The notes beneath the pieces were generated by a model. It was not told the DNA's origin and searched no databases. It saw nothing but the letters and a program-made list of their open reading frames with translations. 64,000 nucleotides of DNA from Neorhizobium galegae. GTDB lineage: Bacteria; Pseudomonadota; Alphaproteobacteria; Rhizobiales; Rhizobiaceae. Position numbers and translations under genes: made by a program. Location: the NCBI RefSeq assembly GCF_021391675.1, contig NZ_CP090095.1, forward strand, positions 1,741,501 to 1,805,500, written 5' to 3'. Shown piece after piece: positions 54,209-62,144 of this stretch. Positions within the stretch are counted from its first letter, which is position 1, and every line of letters begins with the position of its first letter.

Positions 54209-54712
54209 TCAGATCGCCAGAGCCGTGTCAGCGAACGCCGGCACCTCGACCTTGTCGATCCGGCACTGGTAGCAATTGTTGCGGGCCGAGCGGACATGCA
54301 CATAGGCGATGTCGGCGCGGGCCAGCAGTTCCTCGGCGCGCGAGGCGATCCTCTCGGTCGGCGTCACCGCGCCGCTGCCATAGACGATCCGGTCGTCCCG
54401 TCCGTAGCCGCGGACGATATAGTCCGTGCTCGCCAGCATCGGCGGCAGAACCTCTTCCGCCGCATAACGTCGGCAGGGCTTCCTGTGCAGGAAGATCGGG
54501 CCGGTTTCCGCATAGGGCTGCAGTTCGGGGAAAGGACGATAGGCAAGAACCAGCAGCTCCTCGCCAGCCTCGATATTCTTGAGGCAATGGCGGCAGGGAT
54601 AACCGGGGCCATCGGACGTCATCGTTTCCGGCTGGCGTCCGTAGGCGTCGGCGCCGCCGTTCCAGAGGTGCTCGGCATCGGCGGCGGGCATGGCGATGAA
54701 GGCGATGGTCAT
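54209..54712 (-). CDS. DUF1203 domain protein
   Basis: A 167-residue cytosolic protein of the DUF1203 family. Conserved segments are GYPCRHCLKNIEAGEELLVLAY, GPIFLHRKPCRRY and a C-terminal HVRSARNNCYQCRIDKVEV. Paired Cys residues (PCRHC, NCYQC) might bind metal. No function is known. The ATG at 54712 follows AGGAGA. Confidence 0.85.
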   Translation of the reverse strand: MTIAFIAMPAADAEHLWNGGADAYGRQPETMTSDGPGYPCRHCLKNIEAGEELLVLAYRPFPELQPYAETGPIFLHRKPCRRYAAEEVLPPMLASTDYIVRGYGRDDRIVYGSGAVTPTERIASRAEELLARADIAYVHVRSARNNCYQCRIDKVEVPAFADTALAI

Positions 54713-54820
54713 GGCTTTCTCCTGTGCGTGTTGCACAAGAGATGACTCCGCCGGATATTCCCCGCCACCCGATACTTGCCGGCCCTCAAGAATATCAATC
54801 TGCCGCGCTGGCAGACCGGT

Positions 54821-55288
54821 TCATTTAGCTGCTGCCGGCGAGCGTATGATGTTTTCGGCGGCGATGCTGGGGCTCGACCAGTCGGTGAAGGTTGCAGCCA
54901 TCAGCCGCGATGTTTCGATCTCGATCCGGTCACCCGTTCGGGCGAGCTGGTTCTGGTCGTTCCAATTCCGCTGCAGCGTTCCACGATAGCTCTTATTGTC
55001 GGCGGGGGAGGTGTAGGCGAAGGAAATGAACGTATCTTCGGATACGTGCGACCCGAACTGCCGCCGCAACGCGTCGCAATCCGAGCTCCACCGGCGTGGC
55101 GTTTCGAAAAAGGGCATCTGCCGACGCGGCGGCCGCTTCGAACACAGCACATCGACCCTATCGATGCCGACGATCTGCGGGACATAGAGGGCGATCCTGA
55201 TCACGCCCCAAGAGAGAAACAATGTGACGACAACGAGCATCATCACCACCAAAGCGATCAGCATCGCCTTGGGTGAAAATTTCGACAT
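54821..55288 (-). CDS. membrane-anchored hypothetical protein
   Basis: A 155-residue protein with one N-terminal membrane helix (about 8-34, rich in Val/Leu) and a soluble, probably periplasmic domain with two Cys residues (VLCSK and SDCDA). No known family was recognised. Its ATG overlaps the stop of the preceding GNAT gene by one base (TGATG), so it is translationally coupled to that operon. The function is unknown. Confidence 0.65.
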   Translation of the reverse strand: MSKFSPKAMLIALVVMMLVVVTLFLSWGVIRIALYVPQIVGIDRVDVLCSKRPPRRQMPFFETPRRWSSDCDALRRQFGSHVSEDTFISFAYTSPADNKSYRGTLQRNWNDQNQLARTGDRIEIETSRLMAATFTDWSSPSIAAENIIRSPAAAK

Positions 55289-55845
55289 CAGCCGTCGAGC
55301 GCTTTCAGGAGCTCGGCATCCGTCATCGGCTGGACCAGCGCCTCATAGGTCGAGACGGGTGAAAACCCCATCATCTGGTAGAGCTGCAGGGCGCGCGGAT
55401 GGTCGAGCGTATTGGTGGTGACGGTCACCTTCTGCGGATTGTCCTGCCAGGCGGAGTAAAGCGCCTGGAGCAGGAACCACTTGCCGATGCCAAGCCCGAT
55501 CGCCCGCTCGAACAGCCCGAAATAGGAGAGTTCGATGACGTCGTCACTTTCCTTGAACAGCTCGAAAAAGCCGGCCGGCGCGCCGTTGACGTAAAGCACG
55601 GTGACGGACGTGCGCGGATTGTGGATGGCCGCCGCAAGCTCCTCGTCACTCATGCGCAGCCGCTTGTACCAGTGCCAGCGTTTTCCCACCTGCCGATAGA
55701 GATAGCGGTAATAGTGAAGCGGGATTTCGGGCGCGCGGATGATCGCCGTCTGGATATTCACCGGCACCGCCAGGCTCGTTTTCGGCGGTGCGGTCATTTC
55801 CAGGCTGGTGACATGGGCATTGAGCGGAGCGGGTTTCTTCGCCAT
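55288..55845 (-). CDS. GNAT family N-acetyltransferase
   Basis: A 185-residue cytosolic enzyme. The acetyl-CoA site appears as FGLFERAIGLGIGKWFLLQAL (Q/RxxGxG/A-like GLGIGK), followed by VTVTTNTLDHPRALQLYQMMGF, the final GNAT motif. The N-terminal part includes ETTRPYYRYLYRQVG-like aromatic residues (HYYRYLYRQVG). The start is the ATG just after the sseA stop. The acceptor is unknown. Confidence 0.85.
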   Translation of the reverse strand: MAKKPAPLNAHVTSLEMTAPPKTSLAVPVNIQTAIIRAPEIPLHYYRYLYRQVGKRWHWYKRLRMSDEELAAAIHNPRTSVTVLYVNGAPAGFFELFKESDDVIELSYFGLFERAIGLGIGKWFLLQALYSAWQDNPQKVTVTTNTLDHPRALQLYQMMGFSPVSTYEALVQPMTDAELLKALDG

Positions 55846-55850
55846 GGCGC

Positions 55851-56717
55851 TCACGCCGCTTTCGGCGCGGGCGGACCGGTGACGACGGGCGTGTCCTGGC
55901 GGCTGCCCCATTCGGTCCAGGAGCCATCGTAAAGCGCATTGTCCTCATGGCCGAGGGATTCGAGCGCCAGCGTGATGATTGCGGCGGTGAGGCCGGAGCC
56001 GCAACTCGTCACTACCGGCTTGCCGAAGTCGATGCCGGCATCCTCGATCGCCTTTTGCAGTTCGGCCAGCGGACGCAGCTTGCCGTTGACCGAGAATGTG
56101 CCGGACGGAAGGCTGGCCGCGCCCGGCATGTGGCCGGAGCGCATGCCGGCGCGAGGCTCGGGATCGGTACCGGCGAAACGGCCGGCCGGCCGTGCATCGG
56201 CGATCTGGCGCGTGCCGTCGCTGACGATCGACAGCATGGTCTGGAAGTCGATGACCTTATCGACCCGGAAGTTCGGGGTGAAGGTGACGGGTTCGGGCGA
56301 GGGGACGGTGGTCTCGAGCGGCCGGCCCTCGGCCTTCCAGCCGTCGATGCCTCCGTCGAGCACGAACACCTGTCTTGCGCCCATGATCCGGAAAAGCCAC
56401 CAGCCGCGCGGCGAGGAGAAGATGCCCGGGCCGTCATAGATGACGATCCGGTCGTTTTCGCAGATGCCCATCCGGCCGACGGCCTCGGCAAACACATCCG
56501 GCGCCGGCACCATGTGCGGCAGGCCGGTCGAGTGGTCGGCGACCTTGTCGTGGTCGAAGCGGATGGCGCCGGGAATATGCCCGGCCGCGTATTCGGCGTC
56601 CGCATTGCGGTTCTGTGCCGGCAGGTAGAAGGACGCGTCGAGGATCTTGAGGTCGGTGCTGCCGAGCTCTTTGTGAAGCCACTCGGACGAAACGACGAAA
56701 CGGCTGGTTTCACTCAT
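55851..56717 (-). CDS. sseA: 3-mercaptopyruvate sulfurtransferase
   Basis: A 288-residue enzyme of two rhodanese domains. The active-site Cys239 sits in the CGSGLTA loop, the sequence typical of mercaptopyruvate rather than thiosulfate sulfurtransferases. It carries sulfur from 3-mercaptopyruvate, a cysteine breakdown product. The upstream genes cysK and alaX lie on the same strand with short gaps, so a cysteine-related operon is likely. Confidence 0.93.
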   Translation of the reverse strand: MSETSRFVVSSEWLHKELGSTDLKILDASFYLPAQNRNADAEYAAGHIPGAIRFDHDKVADHSTGLPHMVPAPDVFAEAVGRMGICENDRIVIYDGPGIFSSPRGWWLFRIMGARQVFVLDGGIDGWKAEGRPLETTVPSPEPVTFTPNFRVDKVIDFQTMLSIVSDGTRQIADARPAGRFAGTDPEPRAGMRSGHMPGAASLPSGTFSVNGKLRPLAELQKAIEDAGIDFGKPVVTSCGSGLTAAIITLALESLGHEDNALYDGSWTEWGSRQDTPVVTGPPAPKAA

Positions 56718-56741
56718 GTCAAATCTCCTTTGGGCCTGATA

Positions 56742-57479
56742 TCAGGCCTCTGCGCCGGGCTCGCCGAACCGAATGCGGAACCGGCGGTTTTCCTTGCCCT
56801 TCTTCTCGATCTTGGCGATATGAATCGCCCCGACCTCCTGCGTTTCGGAGACATGTGTTCCACCGCAGGGCTGGCTGTCAACGCTGGAATTTTCGCCTAT
56901 GCAGACGAGGCTGACGCGGCCGAGCCCCATCGGCGGGCGGACGTTCTTCGACTTGACGATGCCCGGATTGGCGGCAAGCTCCTCGTCGGTGATCCACTGC
57001 AGGTAGACCGGATGGTTCTGGGCGACCAGCTCCATGAGTTTCGCCGTGACTTCGTCCTTGTCGATCGTCTCGGCCATGTCGAAATCGACGCGCGATTCTT
57101 CTTCGCCGACAGCGGCCCCGGTGATCGGATACTGGCAGACGACGGAGAGAAGATGGCAGGCGGTGTGCATGCGCATCAGCCTGTAGCGGCGCTGCCAGTC
57201 GATATGCATGACCAGGTTTTCGCCGGCCAGCGGCTGCGCCTCGCCTTCGAGCGGCACGTGGATGACGATATCCTTGCTGCCGCCGTGCCTGGTCTGGCCG
57301 AGCTGGATCCTGGTGCCGTCGGCCCGTTCGAGAAAACCGGTATCGCCCGGCTGGCCGCCGGATGCCGCATAGAAACAGGTGCGATCCAGTTCGATGCCGC
57401 CGTCCTCGTGGATGGCCGTCACCACCGCTTCTGCTGTCGATAGATAGAAGTCGTCGCGGTAGAGGGCTTCAACGGGCAT
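56742..57479 (-). CDS. alaX: alanyl-tRNA editing protein AlaX
   Basis: A 245-residue enzyme homologous to the editing and C-terminal domains of AlaRS, which clears Ser or Gly from mischarged tRNA-Ala. The zinc ligands are HTACH (H105, H109) and CGGTH (C205, H209), all present. The N-terminal FYAASGGQPGDTG loop is the family signature. Located between cysK and sseA. Confidence 0.93.
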   Translation of the reverse strand: MPVEALYRDDFYLSTAEAVVTAIHEDGGIELDRTCFYAASGGQPGDTGFLERADGTRIQLGQTRHGGSKDIVIHVPLEGEAQPLAGENLVMHIDWQRRYRLMRMHTACHLLSVVCQYPITGAAVGEEESRVDFDMAETIDKDEVTAKLMELVAQNHPVYLQWITDEELAANPGIVKSKNVRPPMGLGRVSLVCIGENSSVDSQPCGGTHVSETQEVGAIHIAKIEKKGKENRRFRIRFGEPGAEA

Positions 57480-57504
57480 AAATCACTCTGTTCTTTAAAT
57501 TGTA

Positions 57505-58542
57505 TCAGACCGTCTGGAAGGGAATGTCGATCTGCCGCTTCTGCGTCAGCCAGGCTGGCACCGGCAGGCCCTTCGACTTCAGGAAGTCCGGATTGAAAAG
57601 CTTGGACTGGTAGCGGTTGCCGTAGTCGCAGAGCACCGTCACGATCGTGTGGCCGGGACCGAGATCCTTGGCGAGCCGGACGGCGCCGGCGATATTGATG
57701 CCGGTCGAGCCGCCGAGGCAGAGGCCTTCGTGCTCGACCAGATCGAAGATGTAGGGCAGCGCTTCGGCATCCGGGATCTGGTAAGCGAAATCCGGCTTGA
57801 AACCTTCGAGATTGGCGGTGATGCGGCCCTGGCCGATGCCCTCGGTGATCGAATTGCCTTCCGACTTGAACTCGCCATGGGCGTAGAATTCATAGAGGGC
57901 AGCACCTTCCGGGTCGGCGATGCCGATCTTGATATCCGGATTTTTGGCCTTGAGGCCCATGGCGACGCCCGCAAGCGTGCCGCCCGAGCCGACCGCGCAG
58001 ATGAAGCCGTCGACCTTGCCGCCGGTCTGCCCGAAGATTTCGGGCGCCGTGGTCTGGATATGCGCTTCCCGATTGGCGACGTTGTCGAACTGGTTGGCCC
58101 AGATCGCGCCGGCCGGCTCGGTCTTTGCGAGCTCCTCGGCAAGGCGGCCCGAGATTTTTACGTAGTTGTTCGGGTTCTTGTAAGGGACCGCGGGAACCTC
58201 GACCAGTTCGGCGCCGAGCAGCTTCAGCGCATCCTTCTTTTCCTGGCTCTGGGTTTCCGGGATGACGATGACGGTGCGGTAGCCGAGCGCCTTGGCGACG
58301 AGGGTCAGGCCGATGCCGGTATTGCCGGCCGTGCCCTCGACGATCACGCCGCCGGGGCGCAGGAGGCCCTTCTTTTCGGCGTCGCGGATGATGTAGAGCG
58401 CGGCCCGGTCCTTGACCGACTGGCCGGGGTTCAGGAACTCCGCCTTGCCCAGAATTTCGCAGCCGGTCGCTTCGGAAGCGCCGTTCAGCCGGATGAGGGG
58501 CGTGTTGCCGATCACGTCGAGGACGGAGGAATGGGAGGTCAT
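57505..58542 (-). CDS. cysK: cysteine synthase A
   Basis: A 345-residue PLP enzyme that makes cysteine from O-acetylserine and sulfide. The PLP lysine K44 is in NPGQSVKDRAAL, the substrate loop is VEGTAGNTGIGL, and the PLP phosphate site is AVGSGGTLAGVA. The ATG at 58542 lies behind AAGAAGG; an upstream ATG at 58563 is possible. It probably heads the cysK-alaX-sseA-GNAT-membrane protein operon. A close relative is cystathionine beta-synthase, which is less likely without a CBS domain. Confidence 0.93.
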   Translation of the reverse strand: MTSHSSVLDVIGNTPLIRLNGASEATGCEILGKAEFLNPGQSVKDRAALYIIRDAEKKGLLRPGGVIVEGTAGNTGIGLTLVAKALGYRTVIVIPETQSQEKKDALKLLGAELVEVPAVPYKNPNNYVKISGRLAEELAKTEPAGAIWANQFDNVANREAHIQTTAPEIFGQTGGKVDGFICAVGSGGTLAGVAMGLKAKNPDIKIGIADPEGAALYEFYAHGEFKSEGNSITEGIGQGRITANLEGFKPDFAYQIPDAEALPYIFDLVEHEGLCLGGSTGINIAGAVRLAKDLGPGHTIVTVLCDYGNRYQSKLFNPDFLKSKGLPVPAWLTQKRQIDIPFQTV

Positions 58543-58882
58543 CGGGGGTGCCTTCTTGTTCATCGCACATGTAAACAGGGTCTTTTCGGCGGACAAGGAC
58601 CCGGAGGCAAGAAATTCTGTTTCCGGAAAGGGTTTGCCTCCGTAAAATCCGTCTTTCCGAGGCCGGGCCTGCGGTTGCGAAGGGCGGGAAATGAGGGGTC
58701 GAAGTGCCGACCTCTAATGTATCGACAAGCCCTTAAAAAAATCGGCCTTATTATATTGGAAGTAGTAATCCAAATTTCTCTCCATGCGTATAGACGTAAA
58801 GTTAAAGCAGCGGCGAAACCGTTTTAGGCGACGCATTGACCTCGCTTTGACCGGATTTTTGCATAAAACTGGCATTTTGGAC
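58543..58882. other. divergent region between cysK and the ChrR-like gene
   Basis: An AT-rich block (about 58730-58780) contains the inverted repeat TTGGA-N8-TCCAA (58756-58773). Two TTGACC hexamers lie at 58836 and 58847, and may belong to the rightward promoter. No coding region is supported; the in-frame ATG at 58784 would add 33 very basic residues to the ChrR-like protein. Confidence 0.4.
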
Positions 58883-59524
58883 ATGCTGCAGAACCTCGAA
58901 CGGCTGGATCTTCTGATCGCGCATTACGTGTCCGGCTCACTTCCGGAGCCGGCTCACGTTCTCGTCGGTTCGCATCTGGAAATGCAGGCTTCGGCCGGGA
59001 AACTGGCCGGTCTCATGGAGGCGTTTGCCGGTGATATCCTGCATATGATCCCGCCCGTGGCATTGTCGGCCCGCGAGCACCGGTTGGCTGAGATTTTCGC
59101 TTCTGCTGCGCCAGCAGAGCCTCCTGCCAGGATCTTCGAAAAATCGGGATTTCCCGCGTCGCTGCGTGCCTATGCGGGCACGGACCTTCCCGATATCAGG
59201 TGGAAAACGAAACTCCCGGGACTGCGCCACCACCTCATCGAAAGGTCGAAGGATGTCGAGACGAGCCTTTTATGGGTACGGCCGGGAAGGGCGCTGCCCC
59301 AGCACGGCCATCTGGGGCTTGAAATGACTTTGGTTCTCGACGGCGAATTTCATGACCATCGCGGCAATTTCGGCAAGGGTGATGTCTCGATCGCGGACGA
59401 AGTGCTGGACCATCGGCCGATCGCGGGCAAGCGCGGGCCGTGCCTCTGTTTTTCCGTGCTGTTCGCGCCGATCGCCCTTTCCGGCTCCACCCTCCGGTTT
59501 TTCGGCGATCTCGTCGGTCTCTGA
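58883..59524 (+). CDS. ChrR-like cupin anti-sigma factor homologue with degenerate zinc-binding N-terminus
   Basis: A 213-residue protein of the ChrR family. Numbered from this start it lines up with Rhodobacter ChrR: the cupin zinc ligands H141, H143, E147 and H177 are all present (PQHGHLGLEM, LDHRP). In the sigma-binding N-terminal domain only H31 remains; the other ligands H6, C35 and C38 are E6, Q35 and A38. No ECF sigma gene is adjacent. It may sense metal or singlet oxygen through the cupin but is unlikely to bind a sigma factor by the standard mode. An ATG at 58784 is a less likely start. Confidence 0.75.
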   Translation: MLQNLERLDLLIAHYVSGSLPEPAHVLVGSHLEMQASAGKLAGLMEAFAGDILHMIPPVALSAREHRLAEIFASAAPAEPPARIFEKSGFPASLRAYAGTDLPDIRWKTKLPGLRHHLIERSKDVETSLLWVRPGRALPQHGHLGLEMTLVLDGEFHDHRGNFGKGDVSIADEVLDHRPIAGKRGPCLCFSVLFAPIALSGSTLRFFGDLVGL

Positions 59525-59556
59525 TCCATCAAGGCCGGCGACGCCGGCCCTGGCGA

Positions 59557-59799
59557 TCAGTTCAGATGCAGTTGCGCTTCGCTGACCGCTTCTTCGAATT
59601 GCTGGCGCGCTTCCTCCGGCGACCTGCGCCCGTCGAGCGCTGCCCGGCAGACGCTGCGCGCCTTGACAAAGTGTGGTCCGCGCATGTCCGGCCACCGATC
59701 CGTCAGAAGCGCAAGCGCCTCGAACGGTCCGTTGATGACCTCAGTACCGAGTTGCCCGAAGGCGACGCGCACCGGTTTTTGCCAACTTGCCTGCGGCAT
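59557..59799 (-). CDS. DUF982 domain protein
   Basis: An 80-residue protein of the DUF982 family, with WQKPVRVAFGQLGTEVINGPFEAL, TDRWPDMRGPHFVKA and the helix PEEARQQFEEAVSEAQ. These small proteins are abundant in rhizobia and often lie on plasmids; the function is unknown. The start ATG follows GGGAGG. Confidence 0.82.
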   Translation of the reverse strand: MPQASWQKPVRVAFGQLGTEVINGPFEALALLTDRWPDMRGPHFVKARSVCRAALDGRRSPEEARQQFEEAVSEAQLHLN

Positions 59800-59902
59800 T
59801 TTTCGTTTCCTCCCTGGATACCAACCTTGGAAAACGACGAAGCTGGCAACTGGTTCCGTCAGGTTCAAAAAAAATCATGGGACAGGCGATGGCCAAAAAA
59901 CA

Positions 59903-59930
59903 AGCCGCCGTACCTCTCGATACGACGGCT
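59903..59930 (-). terminator. intrinsic terminator of the DUF1236-like gene
   Basis: A 10-bp stem with one mismatch, AGCCGCCGTA and TACGACGGCT, is followed on the minus strand by TTGTTTTTTGG. It lies 23 bases after the stop. Confidence 0.75.
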
Positions 59931-59952
59931 TTCGGTCAGCAATGCGGAACGA

Positions 59953-60342
59953 TCATTCGACGACCTGCACCACCGTGTAGGTGCGCGGATCGACGATGAC
60001 GCGCTGCTGGTTGACGATCGCATAGGCGTAGGTCGGCGATTCCGGGATCGGGGTGAGGACGACCTGCTGCGAGATCGGCTGGCCGACCACGACGCGCTCC
60101 CGCACCACGACGGACTGCTGTACCGGCTGCTGGCGCACATAGGTGATGACGCGTTCCGGCGGCGGATCGATCGCCGTGCCGGCGACCGCGCCGACCACGC
60201 CGCCCACGGCAGCGCCGACCGGTCCACCGACGATTGCACCGGTAACCGCACCGCCCACGGCACCGTTGACCGTGCTCTGCTGGGCCATTGCGCCGGTCGC
60301 GAGGAGGCCGACTGTCGCGGAGAGAATGATGAGCTTTTTCAT
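59953..60342 (-). CDS. small secreted DUF1236-type protein
   Basis: A 129-residue protein. Signal peptide cleavage after AMA (about residue 20), then a Gly/Ala/Val-rich repeat segment (VGGAVTGAIVGGPVGAAVG) like glycine-zipper sequences, then a C-terminal domain with VITYVRQQPVQQSVVV and YAIVNQQRVIVDPRTYTVV, matching DUF1236. These are cell-envelope proteins of rhizobia of unknown function. The ATG follows AAGGAAG. Confidence 0.75.
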   Translation of the reverse strand: MKKLIILSATVGLLATGAMAQQSTVNGAVGGAVTGAIVGGPVGAAVGGVVGAVAGTAIDPPPERVITYVRQQPVQQSVVVRERVVVGQPISQQVVLTPIPESPTYAYAIVNQQRVIVDPRTYTVVQVVE

Positions 60343-60427
60343 GGTCACTTCCTTTCGATTGAAGTGGCCGGAGAACGTGGCGACATCATTTTTCGTTCCG
60401 CCGCGATGGGCGCGCAGGACTTAAGTC

Positions 60428-61129
60428 CTAGTAGGACAGCTTGGGGTACCAATGCGGCGCCCGGCCTTCCGGGGTCGAATCAAGGATCGTCCAGATCGGC
60501 ATCAGATCGGGTGCGCCGCGCGGATCCTGGCCCGGATCGGCGGTGGCCCCGCCCATCTCGCCGCTCCAGAAATGCCGTATCGTTCCATCCCGGCGGGTGA
60601 ACACGTTGAAGGCCGCGTCATCGCTGCCGTCCTTGCCGAGCGCATGGTAATCCCGGCTGAACTCGCCGCTCGTGTCGGAATAGAGCGGCAGATGGTGCCA
60701 GCCGCGTTCGCGTCTGACGTCTGTGAGGCGCTGCAGCGGCGAACGCGCAACAACCGCGAACGCGACGCGCTGCTGGATGTCGGGAACCTCGCCGTCCCAG
60801 GAGGAGAGCAGCGACGTGCACATCGGGCAGGGCCGCTCCCGCTCCGGACCGAACATATAGCTGTAGATGACCAGCGTTTCCTTGTCCGCGAACAGTTCCT
60901 CGAACGAGATCGTGCCGTTCGCGCCCTCGAACGTGTAGTTCTTCGGCACATGTCCGCCCGGCGGCAGATGGCGTCGCTGCTCGGCAACCCGCTCGATATG
61001 GCGGCGGAGCTCGATTTCCTCGGCGAGAAGCGCATCCCGCGCCTCCCTGTATGCGGCGCTTTCGTTCGGGAAGTGCACACCGTTCTTTCTCGCAAGTTCG
61101 ACTGCTGGTGTGAGGCTCTGCATATCCAT
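60428..61129 (-). CDS. DUF899 thioredoxin-fold protein
   Basis: A 233-residue cytosolic protein of the DUF899 family. Segments: RRHLPPGGHVPKNYTFEG, LFADKETLVIYSYMFG, RPCPMCTSLLSSWDGE (CxxC in a thioredoxin-like fold) and DDAAFNVFTRRDGTIRHFWS. The function is unknown; a redox role is an inference. The start ATG follows GGAGG by six bases. Divergent from the hydrolase gene at 61293. Confidence 0.85.
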   Translation of the reverse strand: MDMQSLTPAVELARKNGVHFPNESAAYREARDALLAEEIELRRHIERVAEQRRHLPPGGHVPKNYTFEGANGTISFEELFADKETLVIYSYMFGPERERPCPMCTSLLSSWDGEVPDIQQRVAFAVVARSPLQRLTDVRRERGWHHLPLYSDTSGEFSRDYHALGKDGSDDAAFNVFTRRDGTIRHFWSGEMGGATADPGQDPRGAPDLMPIWTILDSTPEGRAPHWYPKLSY

Positions 61130-61292
61130 GACATTCCTCCATCTGTAATGGCCGGGCAGGAGACTTGGCCTTGCTCTCGCTGATATAGTCGCCAAATTGC
61201 GGGCGGCCATGGCTCGCCCATACAAAGAACGTGCGCCAACGGTGTGGTCCGACAGGCGCATATAAAAAGTGAACCGGAATTGAGGGAGCAAG

Positions 61293-61934
61293 ATGTCAGG
61301 GCGATTTCTGATCGAGGGGCCGGAAGACGCACGCGTCACGATCCTGCTGGCGCATGGCGCCGGCGCGCCGATGGATTCCGCATCGATGACGGCTGCGGCG
61401 AAAGCCCTGTCGGCCAAGGGTTTTCGCGTGGCGCGTTTCGAATTCGGCTATATGGCGGCGCGCCGTACCTCCGGCGATCGCAAACCGCCGCCGCGGGCCG
61501 AGACGCTCAATCCCGAATACAAGGCGGCGATCACCGAGCTCGGTGCGAAGGGACCGCTGATCATCGGCGGCAAGTCGATGGGCGGACGGGTCGCGAGCAT
61601 GATTGCCGACGAGCTTTACACGGAAGACAGGATCGCCGGATTGTTGTGCCTTGGTTATCCGTTCCATCCGCCGGCAAAACCGGAGCAGCTCCGCACCCAA
61701 CATCTCAAGGGGCTCAGGACCCCGGCGCTGATCTGCCAGGGAACCCGCGATGAGTTTGGCACCCGCGAAGAAGTATCCGGCTACGCACTCTCTCAGACCA
61801 TCGAAATCCTCTGGCTGGAGGATGGCGACCACGACCTGAAGCCGCGCAAGACGATTTCCGGATTTTCCGCCGCCGACCATCTCGCGACGATGGCTTCAAC
61901 CGTGCTGGCCTGGACTGCACGGTTGAAGCCTTGA
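61293..61934 (+). CDS. alpha/beta hydrolase (KANL3/Tex30 type)
   Basis: A 213-residue cytosolic protein. The oxyanion segment is LLAHGAGAPMDS, the nucleophile elbow is IGGKSMGGRVAS, and the later acid and His residues are in CQGTRDEFGT and EDGDHDLKPRK. The substrate is unknown. It starts behind GAGGGAG. Confidence 0.85.
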   Translation: MSGRFLIEGPEDARVTILLAHGAGAPMDSASMTAAAKALSAKGFRVARFEFGYMAARRTSGDRKPPPRAETLNPEYKAAITELGAKGPLIIGGKSMGGRVASMIADELYTEDRIAGLLCLGYPFHPPAKPEQLRTQHLKGLRTPALICQGTRDEFGTREEVSGYALSQTIEILWLEDGDHDLKPRKTISGFSAADHLATMASTVLAWTARLKP

Positions 61935-62144
61935 ATGCGGCCCAAGCCCCGACATTGGCGGCTCCTGCGTGCGTTCGAATGCTGTCGCCAAGGCTGGCCA
62001 TCGCTAGACCACAAACTTCCCATTTGATGTTACGAACTATTTAGTACAAAATGGCGTCGCTGATGCCGGCTCGAAGCGGGAGGTCGCTCGCCGGTGCATC
62101 TGAGGAGCCTCTTCGGTCACGTTCCGAGGAAATGGGAGGGAGCG

